Source of the DNA: Pseudooceanicola marinus
GTDB taxonomy: Bacteria; Pseudomonadota; Alphaproteobacteria; Rhodobacterales; Rhodobacteraceae
NCBI RefSeq assembly: GCF_020177265.1
Contig: NZ_JAIVMC010000017.1
Coordinates: 1 to 64,000, forward strand
DNA: 64,000 nt
Direction of reading: 5' to 3'
Shown piece by piece: positions 1-7,407 of the stretch (positions within the stretch are counted from its first letter, which is position 1; each line of letters opens with the position of its first letter). Below the pieces are notes generated by a model. It made no database searches. It was not told the origin of the DNA and saw only the letters and a list, made by a program, of their open reading frames with translations. Made by a program: the position numbers and the translations under genes.

Positions 1-102
1 TGGTGCCTGTTGACGGCAGGAGGTCCAACGCGATAGCCCTTGTTTTGCTGACGCGAACCATCGCCGAGGTGCCTGTAGCGGGAACAGAACGAGGCAAGAC
101 CT

Positions 103-187
103 CCGCCCCCGGGCACCATTAAACTCCGGTAACCCATTGGTTTCGCTTCAGCTTCTCGCTTGTGCCAGGAGCCGTAGACCATGTCGG
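103..187 (+). repeat. Left arm of an 85-bp perfect inverted repeat
   Basis: This arm is the exact reverse complement of 1364-1448. It begins with a tRNA-Phe 3'-end-like stretch (CCGCCCCCGGGCACCATT) and ends with a second copy of the integrase start (ATGTCGG at 181-187). It abuts the integrase stop codon at 189. The match breaks immediately outside both ends (102 against 1449, and 188 against 1363). Confidence 0.93.
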
Positions 188-188
188 C

Positions 189-1370
189 TCACGTGACGGC
201 TTTCAGCCACTTCCTCAGAACCTCAGTTGGGTAGCCTCGCCCATAGGCATGGCCCACACCATCGGTCTGCCAGCCGCCGATCTGATCAACGATGTCAGCT
301 GGACATTCGACCGCCCGGAGCCGATCCCGCATGGCATGACGGAAGCCGTGCATCGTGGTCCCCTTAGGCGTGTAGTCTTTCATCCATTTGTTTAGCGCTG
401 CACTCGCTGAATTTGCGTTCGTGGTCTCGCCACTGTTGTACCTTGGGAAGGCATAGACGCTGTCGATCGAGGAAGCGAGGACCCGCTCCGCAGCCCATGC
501 CGCCGCACCTACCAAGGGCACGTCCCTTTCGCTGCCCTTCGTCTTCAAGCGGCGCCAAGGGTGAGGTCGCACTCTCGCAACAAGCTCACCGTCCTCTGAT
601 CGACAGATGTCCTCCTTGAGCAGCCCTGCAGCCTCGGCAAGGCGCATCCCGGTGTCCGAGACCAATGCAACGAGCCACCGAAGCTCATCATCGACGTCGC
701 GACACTTGGCCTGCACAAGAGCAAGTTCCTTCGTCGAGACGGGGGCACGTTCAGCGACGCCAGCTTCCCGGTCGTAATAGATCCGCGTGAATGGGTTGCG
801 ATAGTCCAGACCCAGCTCGCTTGCGGCGAAGTTAGTGACAGACCGGACAGTCCCCAAGACGCGCGTGATCGAACTCCCTGCCAACTTTCGCTCGACCAGA
901 GCGTCCCTGAAGCGGTTCGCGTCGGCCTTGCTGTAGGCATCAATGGGCAAGTCCCCGCAGACGTCGATGACGTAGCCGCAAGACCTCTCCGCAGCCCTCT
1001 TGAAGGTGTCTGGGCGCCCTGCCCCTTTTAGCTTGATGTAAAGAGCGACAGCTTCCGAAAGGCACACGTCCTGCGCTTCAGACTCCACGTCCTGTCGTGG
1101 CGGCGCAGCCGTCGTGTCGCCTCCGCTACGCAGCAGATGCGCACCGGGCAGTGGCATGAGCTGTGTCCGAAGATGATACCAATACTGGTCGAGCTGATCT
1201 GCCGCCTTCCTCGCGCGGGCTTCAGCGACCCGTTCACTGCGGGTTCTGAGCGAATAACAAATACGAGAAGCAGAGTAATGCGACCTCAAAGCAGAGGGCA
1301 CACGGCGGCTGAAGTAGAACACTCCGGCCTTGCGAAAGGTGAACGTGGGGGAGGAAATGGTCTCCGACAT
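189..1370 (-). CDS. Tyrosine recombinase/integrase, DUF6538-type N terminus
   Basis: This is a 393-residue site-specific recombinase. The N terminus (residues about 8-50, FTFRKAGVFYFSRRVP) is the short arm-binding segment seen in many alphaproteobacterial phage-type integrases. The catalytic domain shows the first arginine in DTGMRLAEAAG (about residue 245), the H-x-x-R box HGFR at 341-344, a GGW in place of the usual LGH, and the nucleophilic tyrosine at 376 (GHAYGRGY). Start codon ATG at 1368-1370 lies inside the right inverted-repeat arm; the stop codon lies next to the left arm, so the unique segment is essentially only this gene. The tRNA-Phe-like att core lies about 60 bp upstream of the start. 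It appears intact. Which element it mobilises is unclear, since it lies just outside the 14.6-kb tRNA-Phe element. Confidence 0.93.
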   Translation of the reverse strand: MSETISSPTFTFRKAGVFYFSRRVPSALRSHYSASRICYSLRTRSERVAEARARKAADQLDQYWYHLRTQLMPLPGAHLLRSGGDTTAAPPRQDVESEAQDVCLSEAVALYIKLKGAGRPDTFKRAAERSCGYVIDVCGDLPIDAYSKADANRFRDALVERKLAGSSITRVLGTVRSVTNFAASELGLDYRNPFTRIYYDREAGVAERAPVSTKELALVQAKCRDVDDELRWLVALVSDTGMRLAEAAGLLKEDICRSEDGELVARVRPHPWRRLKTKGSERDVPLVGAAAWAAERVLASSIDSVYAFPRYNSGETTNANSASAALNKWMKDYTPKGTTMHGFRHAMRDRLRAVECPADIVDQIGGWQTDGVGHAYGRGYPTEVLRKWLKAVT

Positions 1371-1448
1371 GGTCTACGGCTCCTGGCACAAGCGAGAAGC
1401 TGAAGCGAAACCAATGGGTTACCGGAGTTTAATGGTGCCCGGGGGCGG
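1364..1448 (+). repeat. Right arm of the 85-bp inverted repeat
   Basis: Reverse complement of 103-187 with no mismatch. It contains the integrase start codon (1368-1370), its 60-bp upstream region, and the tRNA-Phe-like core 1431-1448. Inversion of 188-1363 between the arms would rebuild the same integrase start from the left arm (ATGTCGG joined to AGACC), so both orientations would have the same promoter region. Confidence 0.93.
1431..1448 (+). other. attL-like direct repeat (tRNA-Phe 3' end)
   Basis: The 18-bp sequence AATGGTGCCCGGGGGCGG is identical to 15976-15993, where it is the 3' end of the intact tRNA-Phe gene. Homology to the T arm resumes at 1452-1456 (CGAAC) after three mismatches. 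It marks the left end of the integrated element. Confidence 0.88.
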
Positions 1449-1624
1449 CAGCGAACACATCGATATATGGATCTCACACGAAATCAGGCACACTCACAAA
1501 TTCCAACAGCACCTTAAAAATATAGATCAATAGCAATCAGGGGCTATCAAGGCAGCTCGGGAAATACTACATATCGGGGTGGATTGAGAGGGGGACTGAA
1601 TACGCCCCGCCTGGAGCCCAAGTG

Positions 1625-2815
1625 ATGCCAGCCATGAACCGCCTAAGTGCCCGCGCCCTTCCCAGCCTGCCTCCAGGCAAGCATGCTGACGGCGCCGGCT
1701 TGTGGTTCGTGAAACGAGAGGACGGCGGAGCGCAATGGGTTCTCCGCGTCACCGTTCATGGTCGGCGCCGAGAAATGGGGCTCGGGGCCTATCCCGCTGT
1801 CTCGCTGGCAGATGCACGGCGCAAGGCCGATGAAGCGCGCGCGCAGGTGCGAGAAAATCTGGACCCGATCAAGGAGCGCGAGCGGGCCCGGCGCGAAGCA
1901 TCCAGCAAGCTCCACATTTTGAGCGACGTGGCGGCGGATGCCTTCGAGAGCCGCAAAGCCGAGCTGAAGGGTGACGGCAAGGCTGGCCGCTGGTTCAGCC
2001 CTTTGGAACTTCACATACTGCCCAAGCTTGGCAAGGTGCCGGTTTCGGATCTGGACCAGAAGGATATCCGCGATTGCCTTGCGCCAATCTGGCACACGAA
2101 AGCCGACACGGCGCGGAAAGCGATGAACCGGCTAGCGATCTGCATGAAGCACGCCGCGGCTCTAGGTCTGGACGTAGACCTGCAAGCGACAGACAAGGCC
2201 CGAGCTCTCCTCGGGAAGCAGCGCCATGAAGTCGAGAATATCCCCGCAATGCACTGGCAGGATGTCCCGGGCTTCTATGAGAGCCTTAGCGACGGCACCG
2301 TGACGCATCTGGCCCTCCGCCTTCTAATACTGACCGGAGTGCGCTCCCTCCCCCTTCGCTTCGTGCATGAGAGCCAGCTGGAGGGGGAAATCTGGACGGT
2401 ACCTAGAGAAGCCATGAAAGGTCGCAAGGGCATGACCAGCGATTTCAGGGTCCCTCTGGTTCCTGAGGCTATGGCGGTCATTGAGGAAGCCCGGCGCCAC
2501 TCACGCGACGGCTACCTGTTCCCAAGCATCCGAAAAGGGGTGATTTCGGACGCCACCATGTCACGGCTGATGGAACGGCGCGGCATGGTGGAACGGCCGC
2601 ATGGCTTCCGCTCATCTCTACGAGATTGGCTGGCTGAGGCGACGGACGCCCCACACGAGGTGGCAGAGGCCTGCCTGGGGCACCGGACTGACGGCGCCGT
2701 GGTTCGAGCCTACCGGCGAACAGACTTCCTAGAGCAAAGGCGCGTTCTCATGGGGCGCTGGGCGAAACATGTGACCGGTCAGTCCGGAGTTCTGCTAAAA
2801 GCGGTTGGGGTATGA
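1625..2815 (+). CDS. P4-type tyrosine integrase (DUF4102 arm-binding domain)
   Basis: A 396-residue integrase. The N-terminal arm-binding domain shows the DUF4102 pattern (LPPGKHADGAGLWF, then WVLRVTVHGRRREMGLGAYP and SLADARRKADEAR). The catalytic domain has arginine in LTGVRSLPLRF, H326/R329 in HGFRSSLRDW, H353 in CLGHRTD and the nucleophile Y363 in VRAYRRTD. ATG at 1625 is preferred over the GTG at 1622 or ATG at 1634 because GGAG sits eight bases upstream. It lies 180 bp inside the left att repeat and reads into the element, the usual position for the integrase that made the insertion. The following gene begins three bases after its stop. Confidence 0.95.
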   Translation: MPAMNRLSARALPSLPPGKHADGAGLWFVKREDGGAQWVLRVTVHGRRREMGLGAYPAVSLADARRKADEARAQVRENLDPIKERERARREASSKLHILSDVAADAFESRKAELKGDGKAGRWFSPLELHILPKLGKVPVSDLDQKDIRDCLAPIWHTKADTARKAMNRLAICMKHAAALGLDVDLQATDKARALLGKQRHEVENIPAMHWQDVPGFYESLSDGTVTHLALRLLILTGVRSLPLRFVHESQLEGEIWTVPREAMKGRKGMTSDFRVPLVPEAMAVIEEARRHSRDGYLFPSIRKGVISDATMSRLMERRGMVERPHGFRSSLRDWLAEATDAPHEVAEACLGHRTDGAVVRAYRRTDFLEQRRVLMGRWAKHVTGQSGVLLKAVGV

Positions 2816-2818
2816 CGA

Positions 2819-3808
2819 ATGACCGAGAGCATTGAGAATGCAGCAAGGAAATGTCTCGTAACAGGCATCCAGATTCTTGCGCCGGACTCTCCGGTCGCAA
2901 GGCTTTATCGCGGCGACCTCGAGGGCCGCGACGATGAGAAGGCCGGTCCATGGTACGTCAAGGTCTGCACCAGAACCGGATACTTGCCGGAAACAAGCTT
3001 TGTTGCAGCTTTCCCGGATGAGCAGAGGGCCACTGAATTTGCCAACTTGTACCCCTTGGGCTCTGAAGTGCCCGAAGACGAAGGGGCTTTTACGCTCTTC
3101 GCGCGCGAGATGGAGCGCGAAGACTTTGTGCGGCAAGCGATGGGCGGTGACGTTTTGTTTTCGCGCTTTCTCACTGTCGGCGATGAAGACCTGGGGCTTC
3201 CCTGGTCGATCTTGGCCGCATCCAGTGTGACGGACGAAGTCGGCCTTCACCCTTCTCAACTGGTACTCGACTCTCTTGGAGAGCAGAGAATTCAAGAACT
3301 CCAACTGCAGTTCGGCGAGAATTGGGAGGGTGCCGCGGCATATGAGTACTGCTGGGTGAATCTTCCTCACACTTCTCCGGTCTACATCGCAGCAGCCTGT
3401 AGGTACCACTACTTCATAACGGGTGAGGACTTCTCGGCGGGCTACCTTCTCCGTGACTTGGAGGTCCTGGAGGCCGGAATTGAGATCGAAGCAAGCAATG
3501 CCATCGCAAGACGCAGGAAGGCTGGAGCGAAGGGAAGCGAAAGCTCCTCCCGCTCCAGAAAGGAAAGGAGGGCCAAGCTGATGGACGCACTCGAAAAAGT
3601 TGCTTCAGAAAACCCTGCTATTGCACCGCTACTTGGCCCCAAAGGACTGCTGGCCGCCGCCTTGCCAACGGCGAAATCCGCCGACCCAGCGCTCTGGACG
3701 CAGGGAGAAGGACAAGCGAAAGACTACCTTGACGAGATCCGTCGCGGCGAAGCGGGCAGATCACTAAAGGAGCGCTATCATCAACTCTTCCCCGCCAAAA
3801 CCGCATAG
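2819..3808 (+). CDS. Uncharacterised 329-aa protein coupled to integrase
   Basis: I do not recognise this family. The ATG lies three bases after the integrase stop, so it is probably co-transcribed and translationally coupled. The first 230 residues look like a compact soluble domain rich in acidic and aromatic residues. Residues about 231-255 form a basic, serine-rich linker (SESSSRSRKERRAK), followed by a short helical C-terminal part with LGPKGLLAAALP. There is no signal peptide, membrane segment or obvious catalytic motif. Position beside an integrase is typical of cargo or regulatory genes in islands; no function is assigned. Confidence 0.8.
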   Translation: MTESIENAARKCLVTGIQILAPDSPVARLYRGDLEGRDDEKAGPWYVKVCTRTGYLPETSFVAAFPDEQRATEFANLYPLGSEVPEDEGAFTLFAREMEREDFVRQAMGGDVLFSRFLTVGDEDLGLPWSILAASSVTDEVGLHPSQLVLDSLGEQRIQELQLQFGENWEGAAAYEYCWVNLPHTSPVYIAAACRYHYFITGEDFSAGYLLRDLEVLEAGIEIEASNAIARRRKAGAKGSESSSRSRKERRAKLMDALEKVASENPAIAPLLGPKGLLAAALPTAKSADPALWTQGEGQAKDYLDEIRRGEAGRSLKERYHQLFPAKTA

Positions 3809-3983
3809 GCGGTTAAGGTATCGGGTCTAGTTTCGCTTAGGCAACTCAGATGCCGTCAAGCAGCCGCCCAGCCACTTGGACAGCAGCAAGCGAACCGCAT
3901 AAGCTATTGATTTTAAATATTAACAAAGCGCGGAGGTATCTTCATGCTTCACCTCGTATCAACAAGCATACGAGCCGAGAGCC

Positions 3984-4178
3984 ATGAAAATCACCGACCC
4001 TCTTCTGAACGTCCGAGAATCCGCCGCGCTTCTGCAAGTCAGTGTGCCGACGTTTCATCGTCGCGTCGCTGACGGCACGATCCCGAAGCCCCTCAAGCTC
4101 GGCGCACTGTCGCGCTGGCCTCAGTCGGAAATCCTTCAGGTCATCGAGAACGCAAAGGCGGCACGAGCTGCCGCCTAA
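3984..4178 (+). CDS. AlpA-family helix-turn-helix regulator/excisionase-like
   Basis: A 64-residue protein with the AlpA/MerR-like layout: LLNVRESAALLQVSVPTFHRRV (helix-turn-helix, residues about 7-28), then the wing GTIPKPLKLGALSRWPQSEIL. AlpA proteins control integrase expression or excision in P4-like elements, which fits its place downstream of the integrase. It follows an intergenic stretch of 175 bases (3809-3983) without a gene, which probably holds its promoter. Confidence 0.85.
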   Translation: MKITDPLLNVRESAALLQVSVPTFHRRVADGTIPKPLKLGALSRWPQSEILQVIENAKAARAAA

Positions 4179-4285
4179 CAAAACCGCCACCCCGAGGGGC
4201 GGCGGCGGGACTTTGTTTTCGGCGCTTGGATGCCTGAGAACAATAGCCGAACGCCCTTCGTGTTTCAACAGACACGAGGCCGAGC

Positions 4286-4597
4286 ATGGCACAGAAACGT
4301 TGGGCGAGAGCCCCCTACGAATTCACCGACGAACAAGGCCAGGTCCAGACCGTAATCCTGCATGGGCGTGTCCGGTGGGCAATTGAGGAGCTGCGCAAGG
4401 CGGGGTCCGCCGGCCGCACCGGCAGAGAGGCCCTGGGGCCGCGCTGGGCCGCCTATGTTCACACCGCCAAGAACGTCCACGGCATCCCCATTTACGACAC
4501 CTGGGAATCCCACGAGGGCGAACACCCGGGGCGACACAAGCGCTGGTGGCTGGGCTGCGATATCCGCCCTATCCCCCAGCAGGAGGCCGCAGAATGA
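4286..4597 (+). CDS. Small uncharacterised protein of the element
   Basis: A 103-residue soluble protein (MAQKRWARAPYEFTDEQG...). The segment RVRWAIEELRKAGSAGRTGREALGPR looks like a helix-turn-helix or winged-helix core, and the C terminus KRWWLGCDIRPIPQ could be the strand pair of a wing. This is reminiscent of small phage proteins that control entry into replication functions, but I cannot name the family. Its stop overlaps the start of the next small frame (ATGA at 4594). Confidence 0.72.
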   Translation: MAQKRWARAPYEFTDEQGQVQTVILHGRVRWAIEELRKAGSAGRTGREALGPRWAAYVHTAKNVHGIPIYDTWESHEGEHPGRHKRWWLGCDIRPIPQQEAAE

Positions 4598-4692
4598 TGG
4601 CGCTCCGCATTGCCCGCTTTCGCCACCGCCATGGCTTGAGCAAAGCCGCGGCGGTACTCTTGGCCGCTCTCATCTACGGGGATGCTGATTGA
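4594..4692 (+). CDS. Very small coupled protein (32 aa)
   Basis: A 32-residue frame beginning with ATGATGGCGCTC and overlapping the previous stop by four bases (ATGA), which suggests translational coupling. The product is basic at the N terminus (ALRIARFRHRHGLSKAA) followed by a short hydrophobic helix (AVLLAALIYG). Function unknown. Support is the overlap and the coding-like composition only. Confidence 0.5.
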   Translation: MMALRIARFRHRHGLSKAAAVLLAALIYGDAD

Positions 4693-4909
4693 TGGCGCCC
4701 CTCAGCCCTCCCTGCCCTTCGACCAGGCGGACCGTCACGCGGCCCGGCCCTTCGTTGCCTCTCTGCTGCCCGTCGCGGGCGGCCCGAAACCCCAACGAAA
4801 CAGGCGTGCATTGGAGGTCCATGCCGCTGAGGCGAAGCTGCCCTTGCCGCAGATCGAAGGGGAAGCGCATGACCGAGCACGATGGAAACGCCGAGCCACG
4901 GCGCCCTAA
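4682..4909 (+). CDS. Small uncharacterised protein (75 aa)
   Basis: The frame starts at ATG 4682, overlapping the end of the 32-aa frame, and reads MLIDGAPQPSLPFDQADRHA... The other frame through this DNA (from 4689) is rich in serine, proline and cysteine and looks less natural, apart from its end. No domain recognised; the product is proline- and arginine-rich. It could be a small phage accessory protein. Confidence is limited because two frames compete. Confidence 0.45.
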   Translation: MLIDGAPQPSLPFDQADRHAARPFVASLLPVAGGPKPQRNRRALEVHAAEAKLPLPQIEGEAHDRARWKRRATAP

Positions 4910-4937
4910 GAAATGGAGGGCTGGCGATGGGGCGTGA
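4869..4937 (+). CDS. Possible 22-aa leader peptide before the winged-helix gene
   Basis: A short frame MTEHDGNAEPRRPKKWRAGD with GAAGGGGAAG just upstream of the ATG. Its stop (TGA 4935-4937) lies inside the start of the winged-helix gene at 4927, so translation could couple the two. It is the better-looking tail of a longer competing frame from 4689. Evidence is the ribosome-binding site and overlap only. Confidence 0.3.
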   Translation: MTEHDGNAEPRRPKKWRAGDGA

Positions 4938-5415
4938 CAAGCGAAATGAGGAGAAGGTCGAGCACTTTACGAAGATGGTGCGCCCCCTGATGCAGTCAGA
5001 AGCATGGCGCGCACTGTCGACCACAGCCCAAGCCCTCTATCCTTGGATCAAGTTCGAGTGGCGCGGCCCCAAGGCGAACAACAACGGCAAGCTGAGCCTC
5101 TCGGTCAGGCAGGCTGCGGAGTGTCTGGGCGTTAACCGAAAGACGGCCGCGCGCGCATTCCACGACCTCCAAGCGAAGGGTTTTCTCGTGCAAACCCACC
5201 CCGGTTGCCTAGGTGTTGGCGGCGAAGCTAGGTCGCCGACATACGAGGTGACCGAGCTTGCCTTGGCTGGTCACACGACCGGACGTCGCCTGTATCGAGA
5301 CTGGGTGAATGGCCACGACTTCCCGGTAAAGACCATCCCATCGAACAATCCAGGCGGTCGAAATGGCAGGGCGCCAGCCGCCAATGTGGTTCCCATCAAA
5401 GGCGGAAACCGGTGA
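4927..5415 (+). CDS. Winged-helix/HTH protein, possible replication or control protein
   Basis: A 162-residue protein starting ATGGGGCGTGAC with GGAGGG upstream. Residues about 60-90 form a helix-turn-helix (SVRQAAECLGVNRKTAARAF followed by HDLQAKGFL) of the type found in plasmid and phage replication or regulatory proteins. The N-terminal part (MVRPLMQSEAWRALSTTAQ) is a pattern I associate with small alphaproteobacterial phage/plasmid proteins. Five iteron-like repeats begin 18 bases after its stop, which makes it a candidate to bind them. Whether it initiates replication or represses transcription cannot be told from sequence. Confidence 0.78.
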   Translation: MGRDKRNEEKVEHFTKMVRPLMQSEAWRALSTTAQALYPWIKFEWRGPKANNNGKLSLSVRQAAECLGVNRKTAARAFHDLQAKGFLVQTHPGCLGVGGEARSPTYEVTELALAGHTTGRRLYRDWVNGHDFPVKTIPSNNPGGRNGRAPAANVVPIKGGNR

Positions 5416-5432
5416 CTGAAAAAGGAAAACCC

Positions 5433-5573
5433 CGTCATCCTTTTGGGGACGGTCCTGTCATACTTTTGGGGACGGCAACGGCCGCCCCTGTCATCCTTTT
5501 GGGGACGCCCTGTCATACTTTTGGGGACGGAAACGGCACTTTTCGACACCTTCCCTGTCATACTTTTGGGGAC
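5433..5573 (+). repeat. Five iteron-like repeats, consensus TGTCATMCTTTTGGGGAC
   Basis: Direct copies start at about 5433, 5456, 5489, 5511 and 5556, each about 18-19 bp and nearly identical (A or C at position 7; the first copy starts CGTC). Start-to-start distances are 23, 33, 22 and 45 bp, close to 2, 3, 2 and 4 helical turns, so all sites face about the same side of the helix. They are in non-coding DNA between the winged-helix gene and the DUF2786 gene. This suits a replication origin or a multi-site operator. Confidence 0.88.
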
Positions 5574-5785
5574 ATCCTTAATCTACCAGGGGGTACAGGA
5601 ACTTGCATCCAGACCTCTCCCAAGCCCGGAGGCTGTTCGGCGCCCGGAGAACGCTCGAGGAAGTGCCACCCGAACGCTGAACACCGCCACCTTTCCGCAA
5701 GTGGTCTGGCCTTCACCCGCATCTCCACCCAGCCGCGCTCGGCGCGAGTAGAAGAGCAGTGGCTCGTATGAAGGATAGTTCATCC

Positions 5786-6703
5786 ATGTTGGACACCGAG
5801 AAGCTCCGTCGGCTCCAATCCCTGATGGCCAGGGGGGCCACCGAAGGAGAGAGAAGCGCAGCGCGGGGGCGGGCAGAGATGCTGGCCCAGCGCGCCGGGC
5901 TCTCACTAAGTGACGCCCTGTCCAAACTGGACGAGCAACCCGCCGCGAAGCCCAAGGGAATGTTCGATGGCTTCGATGATTGGATGGAGGCGAAGGAGCC
6001 AGGCTGGAAGGCTCGCAGTGCAGTCGAGAGAGCCCAGCGCGAAGCCGCACGCCTGAACCGGTGTGAGGAGCTTCTACGTGAATTCGGCTCTGAAGAGGCA
6101 GTATTTGCCGAGACGGCTGAAGAGGCGGCGCTTCGGAAGGCCTTGGCGCCCCTCGCGGACAAGACGAAGGGTTTCTCTGGGTTCGATGGCTGGGTCAGCG
6201 GCCGGCCAACGGAGGCCATGTGGAAGGCTATGGGTGCCGCCCTGCCGTTCCCGGAGACCGTACAAGGTGCTCTCGATGAGCTGAGGGGCCTGGAAGGGCT
6301 CACTGATGCCCGCTGTGCGTTCTTCCCGGATTATTCCGAGGGAGACCACGTCTACGCCCGCATATGCGCCCTCACGGCGCTTCTGGACGGCATGTCGGAT
6401 CCAACGGAGGCCGGAATAAGGACGCGCTTGAAGTGGATTGCTGACATTGCGCACAGCGAGATCGCCCGCGACCCCGGTTACGACCAGGAACTTGCTGCGA
6501 CATTACAGGCAGATTTCGAGCTGTTCACCCGATCGCGCGGGAAAAACACGCGGCGCGCCAGCAGAGCAGAGCGGCAAACGGAAATCGTGTCCATGTTGCG
6601 CGCTCACCCTGACCTCCCGGACCGCGAGATAGCGCGGCGCATCGGATGCAGCCCTCAGACAGTAGGGAACTGGCGCCGGCGCCTTGCGAAGGGGCATTCG
6701 TGA
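5786..6703 (+). CDS. DUF2786-containing protein with C-terminal HTH
   Basis: About 305 residues. The start MLDTEKLRRLQSLMARGATEGE with ERSAARGRAEMLAQRAGLSL matches the N-terminal DUF2786 signature, often found in phage and plasmid proteins. The C terminus has a resolvase/Mu-type helix-turn-helix (DLPDREIARRIGCSPQTVGNW) followed by basic residues RRRLAKG, so it probably binds DNA. ATG 5786 is chosen because DUF2786 starts there and GGA precedes it; GTG 5759 and ATG 5768 are alternatives. It follows the iteron-like repeats directly, so expression could be controlled by whatever binds them. Confidence 0.8.
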   Translation: MLDTEKLRRLQSLMARGATEGERSAARGRAEMLAQRAGLSLSDALSKLDEQPAAKPKGMFDGFDDWMEAKEPGWKARSAVERAQREAARLNRCEELLREFGSEEAVFAETAEEAALRKALAPLADKTKGFSGFDGWVSGRPTEAMWKAMGAALPFPETVQGALDELRGLEGLTDARCAFFPDYSEGDHVYARICALTALLDGMSDPTEAGIRTRLKWIADIAHSEIARDPGYDQELAATLQADFELFTRSRGKNTRRASRAERQTEIVSMLRAHPDLPDREIARRIGCSPQTVGNWRRRLAKGHS

Positions 6704-6784
6704 GACGGCAAATCAGCTCGAGCTGACCCGTGCCTCAATCTGATACGCGGGCCGTTTCCCAACTCGGTCAGGCTCAGTCGAAAC

Positions 6785-6895
6785 GTTGCGCGACCAGTAC
6801 GCGCGCACGCGCGCGAGACTGAGTTACCAATACGCGCGCGCGAGGCGGGAAGATTTTTCGGAAGTCTGTACGCGACCAATTCGCGCGCGCGAGGC
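6785..6895 (+). repeat. Three alternating CG tracts in a short repeated context
   Basis: Three copies of CCARTWCGCGCGCGCGAG-like sequence at about 6794-6817, 6827-6844 and 6876-6894, the first extended by an extra CGCA. Each has 10-16 alternating C/G bases, the type of sequence able to adopt Z-DNA. They overlap a degenerate terminase-like region, so they may also be remnants of coding repeats (arginine-alanine). Confidence 0.6.
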
Positions 6896-7045
6896 GACAC
6901 CTTGGAGGCGGCAATCCGGGCCGGATACAGCGAAAAGACAGCGCATTCCCAAGGCCCGCGCCTGTTGGAGAATGTTGACATCGATTCAGCGATTGCGGTG
7001 GCGGAAGCCGTAGGCTCAGAGCAGACCGGAAGGACATGGGAATGA
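6845..7045 (+). pseudogene. Fragments of phage small terminase subunits
   Basis: Two partial matches lie in different frames. At 6833-6890 one frame reads ARREDFSEVCTRPIRA, matching the gp3-type packaging protein fragment at 15208-15495 (KREDFFPVCTRV). At 6902-7045 another reads LEAAIRAGYSEKTAHSQGPR then LLENVDIDSAIAVA, a typical Terminase_2 N-terminal helix-turn-helix. Neither has a good start codon or full length (a TTG at 6902 is possible for the second). The second frame overlaps the next gene by ATGA at 7042, suggesting it was once translated. Confidence 0.6.
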
Positions 7046-7281
7046 CAGCAGGACACGTTGAGATCGCATCGGGCATCATCAGTTCGCAAGAGCATCACAG
7101 CGCCCAAGGCAAGCAAATGCTGTTCAAGCACATCGGGGAGCGCTGGTTCTTCGTGGATGCGGTGGAGGCAGATGGGGGCCGCGTGTCGCTCTGGGATGGG
7201 CCCGCCTATGAAGCGGCAATCTTCGAGGCCGAGGTCTGCGCCCGCGAAGGTTGGGGGCCGGTGTTGGATCTGGTCCTCTGA
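7042..7281 (+). CDS. Small uncharacterised protein (79 aa)
   Basis: Starts at ATG 7042 (GGAAGG eight bases upstream; ATG 7036 is too close to that site). The product, MTAGHVEIASGIISSQEHHS..., contains a beta-rich core with ERWFFVDAVEADGGRVSLWDG and an acidic end. No family recognised. The overlap with the terminase-like fragment suggests it belonged to a phage packaging-region operon. Confidence 0.65.
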   Translation: MTAGHVEIASGIISSQEHHSAQGKQMLFKHIGERWFFVDAVEADGGRVSLWDGPAYEAAIFEAEVCAREGWGPVLDLVL

Positions 7282-7407
7282 GACTTCGCCGCCGGCCGGA
7301 GCGGTCCTGGACCCTAAGATGACCCTAAGACCCTGAGGTTACCCTGAGGTTCGCCCGAAGGCGAATGGGGTGGTGTCGGGCCCCATACCTAGGCGAGGTG
7401 GGGCGCT

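Noticed and set aside
1-102. A gene or second tRNA copy at the left window edge
   Set aside because: Only a TGGTGCC start is shared with tRNA ends; no stem structure or frame of note.
5433-5573. Regular short repeats as a CRISPR array
   Set aside because: Only five 18-19-bp repeats with 4-27-bp gaps of differing length, no cas genes; spacing fits iterons or operators.
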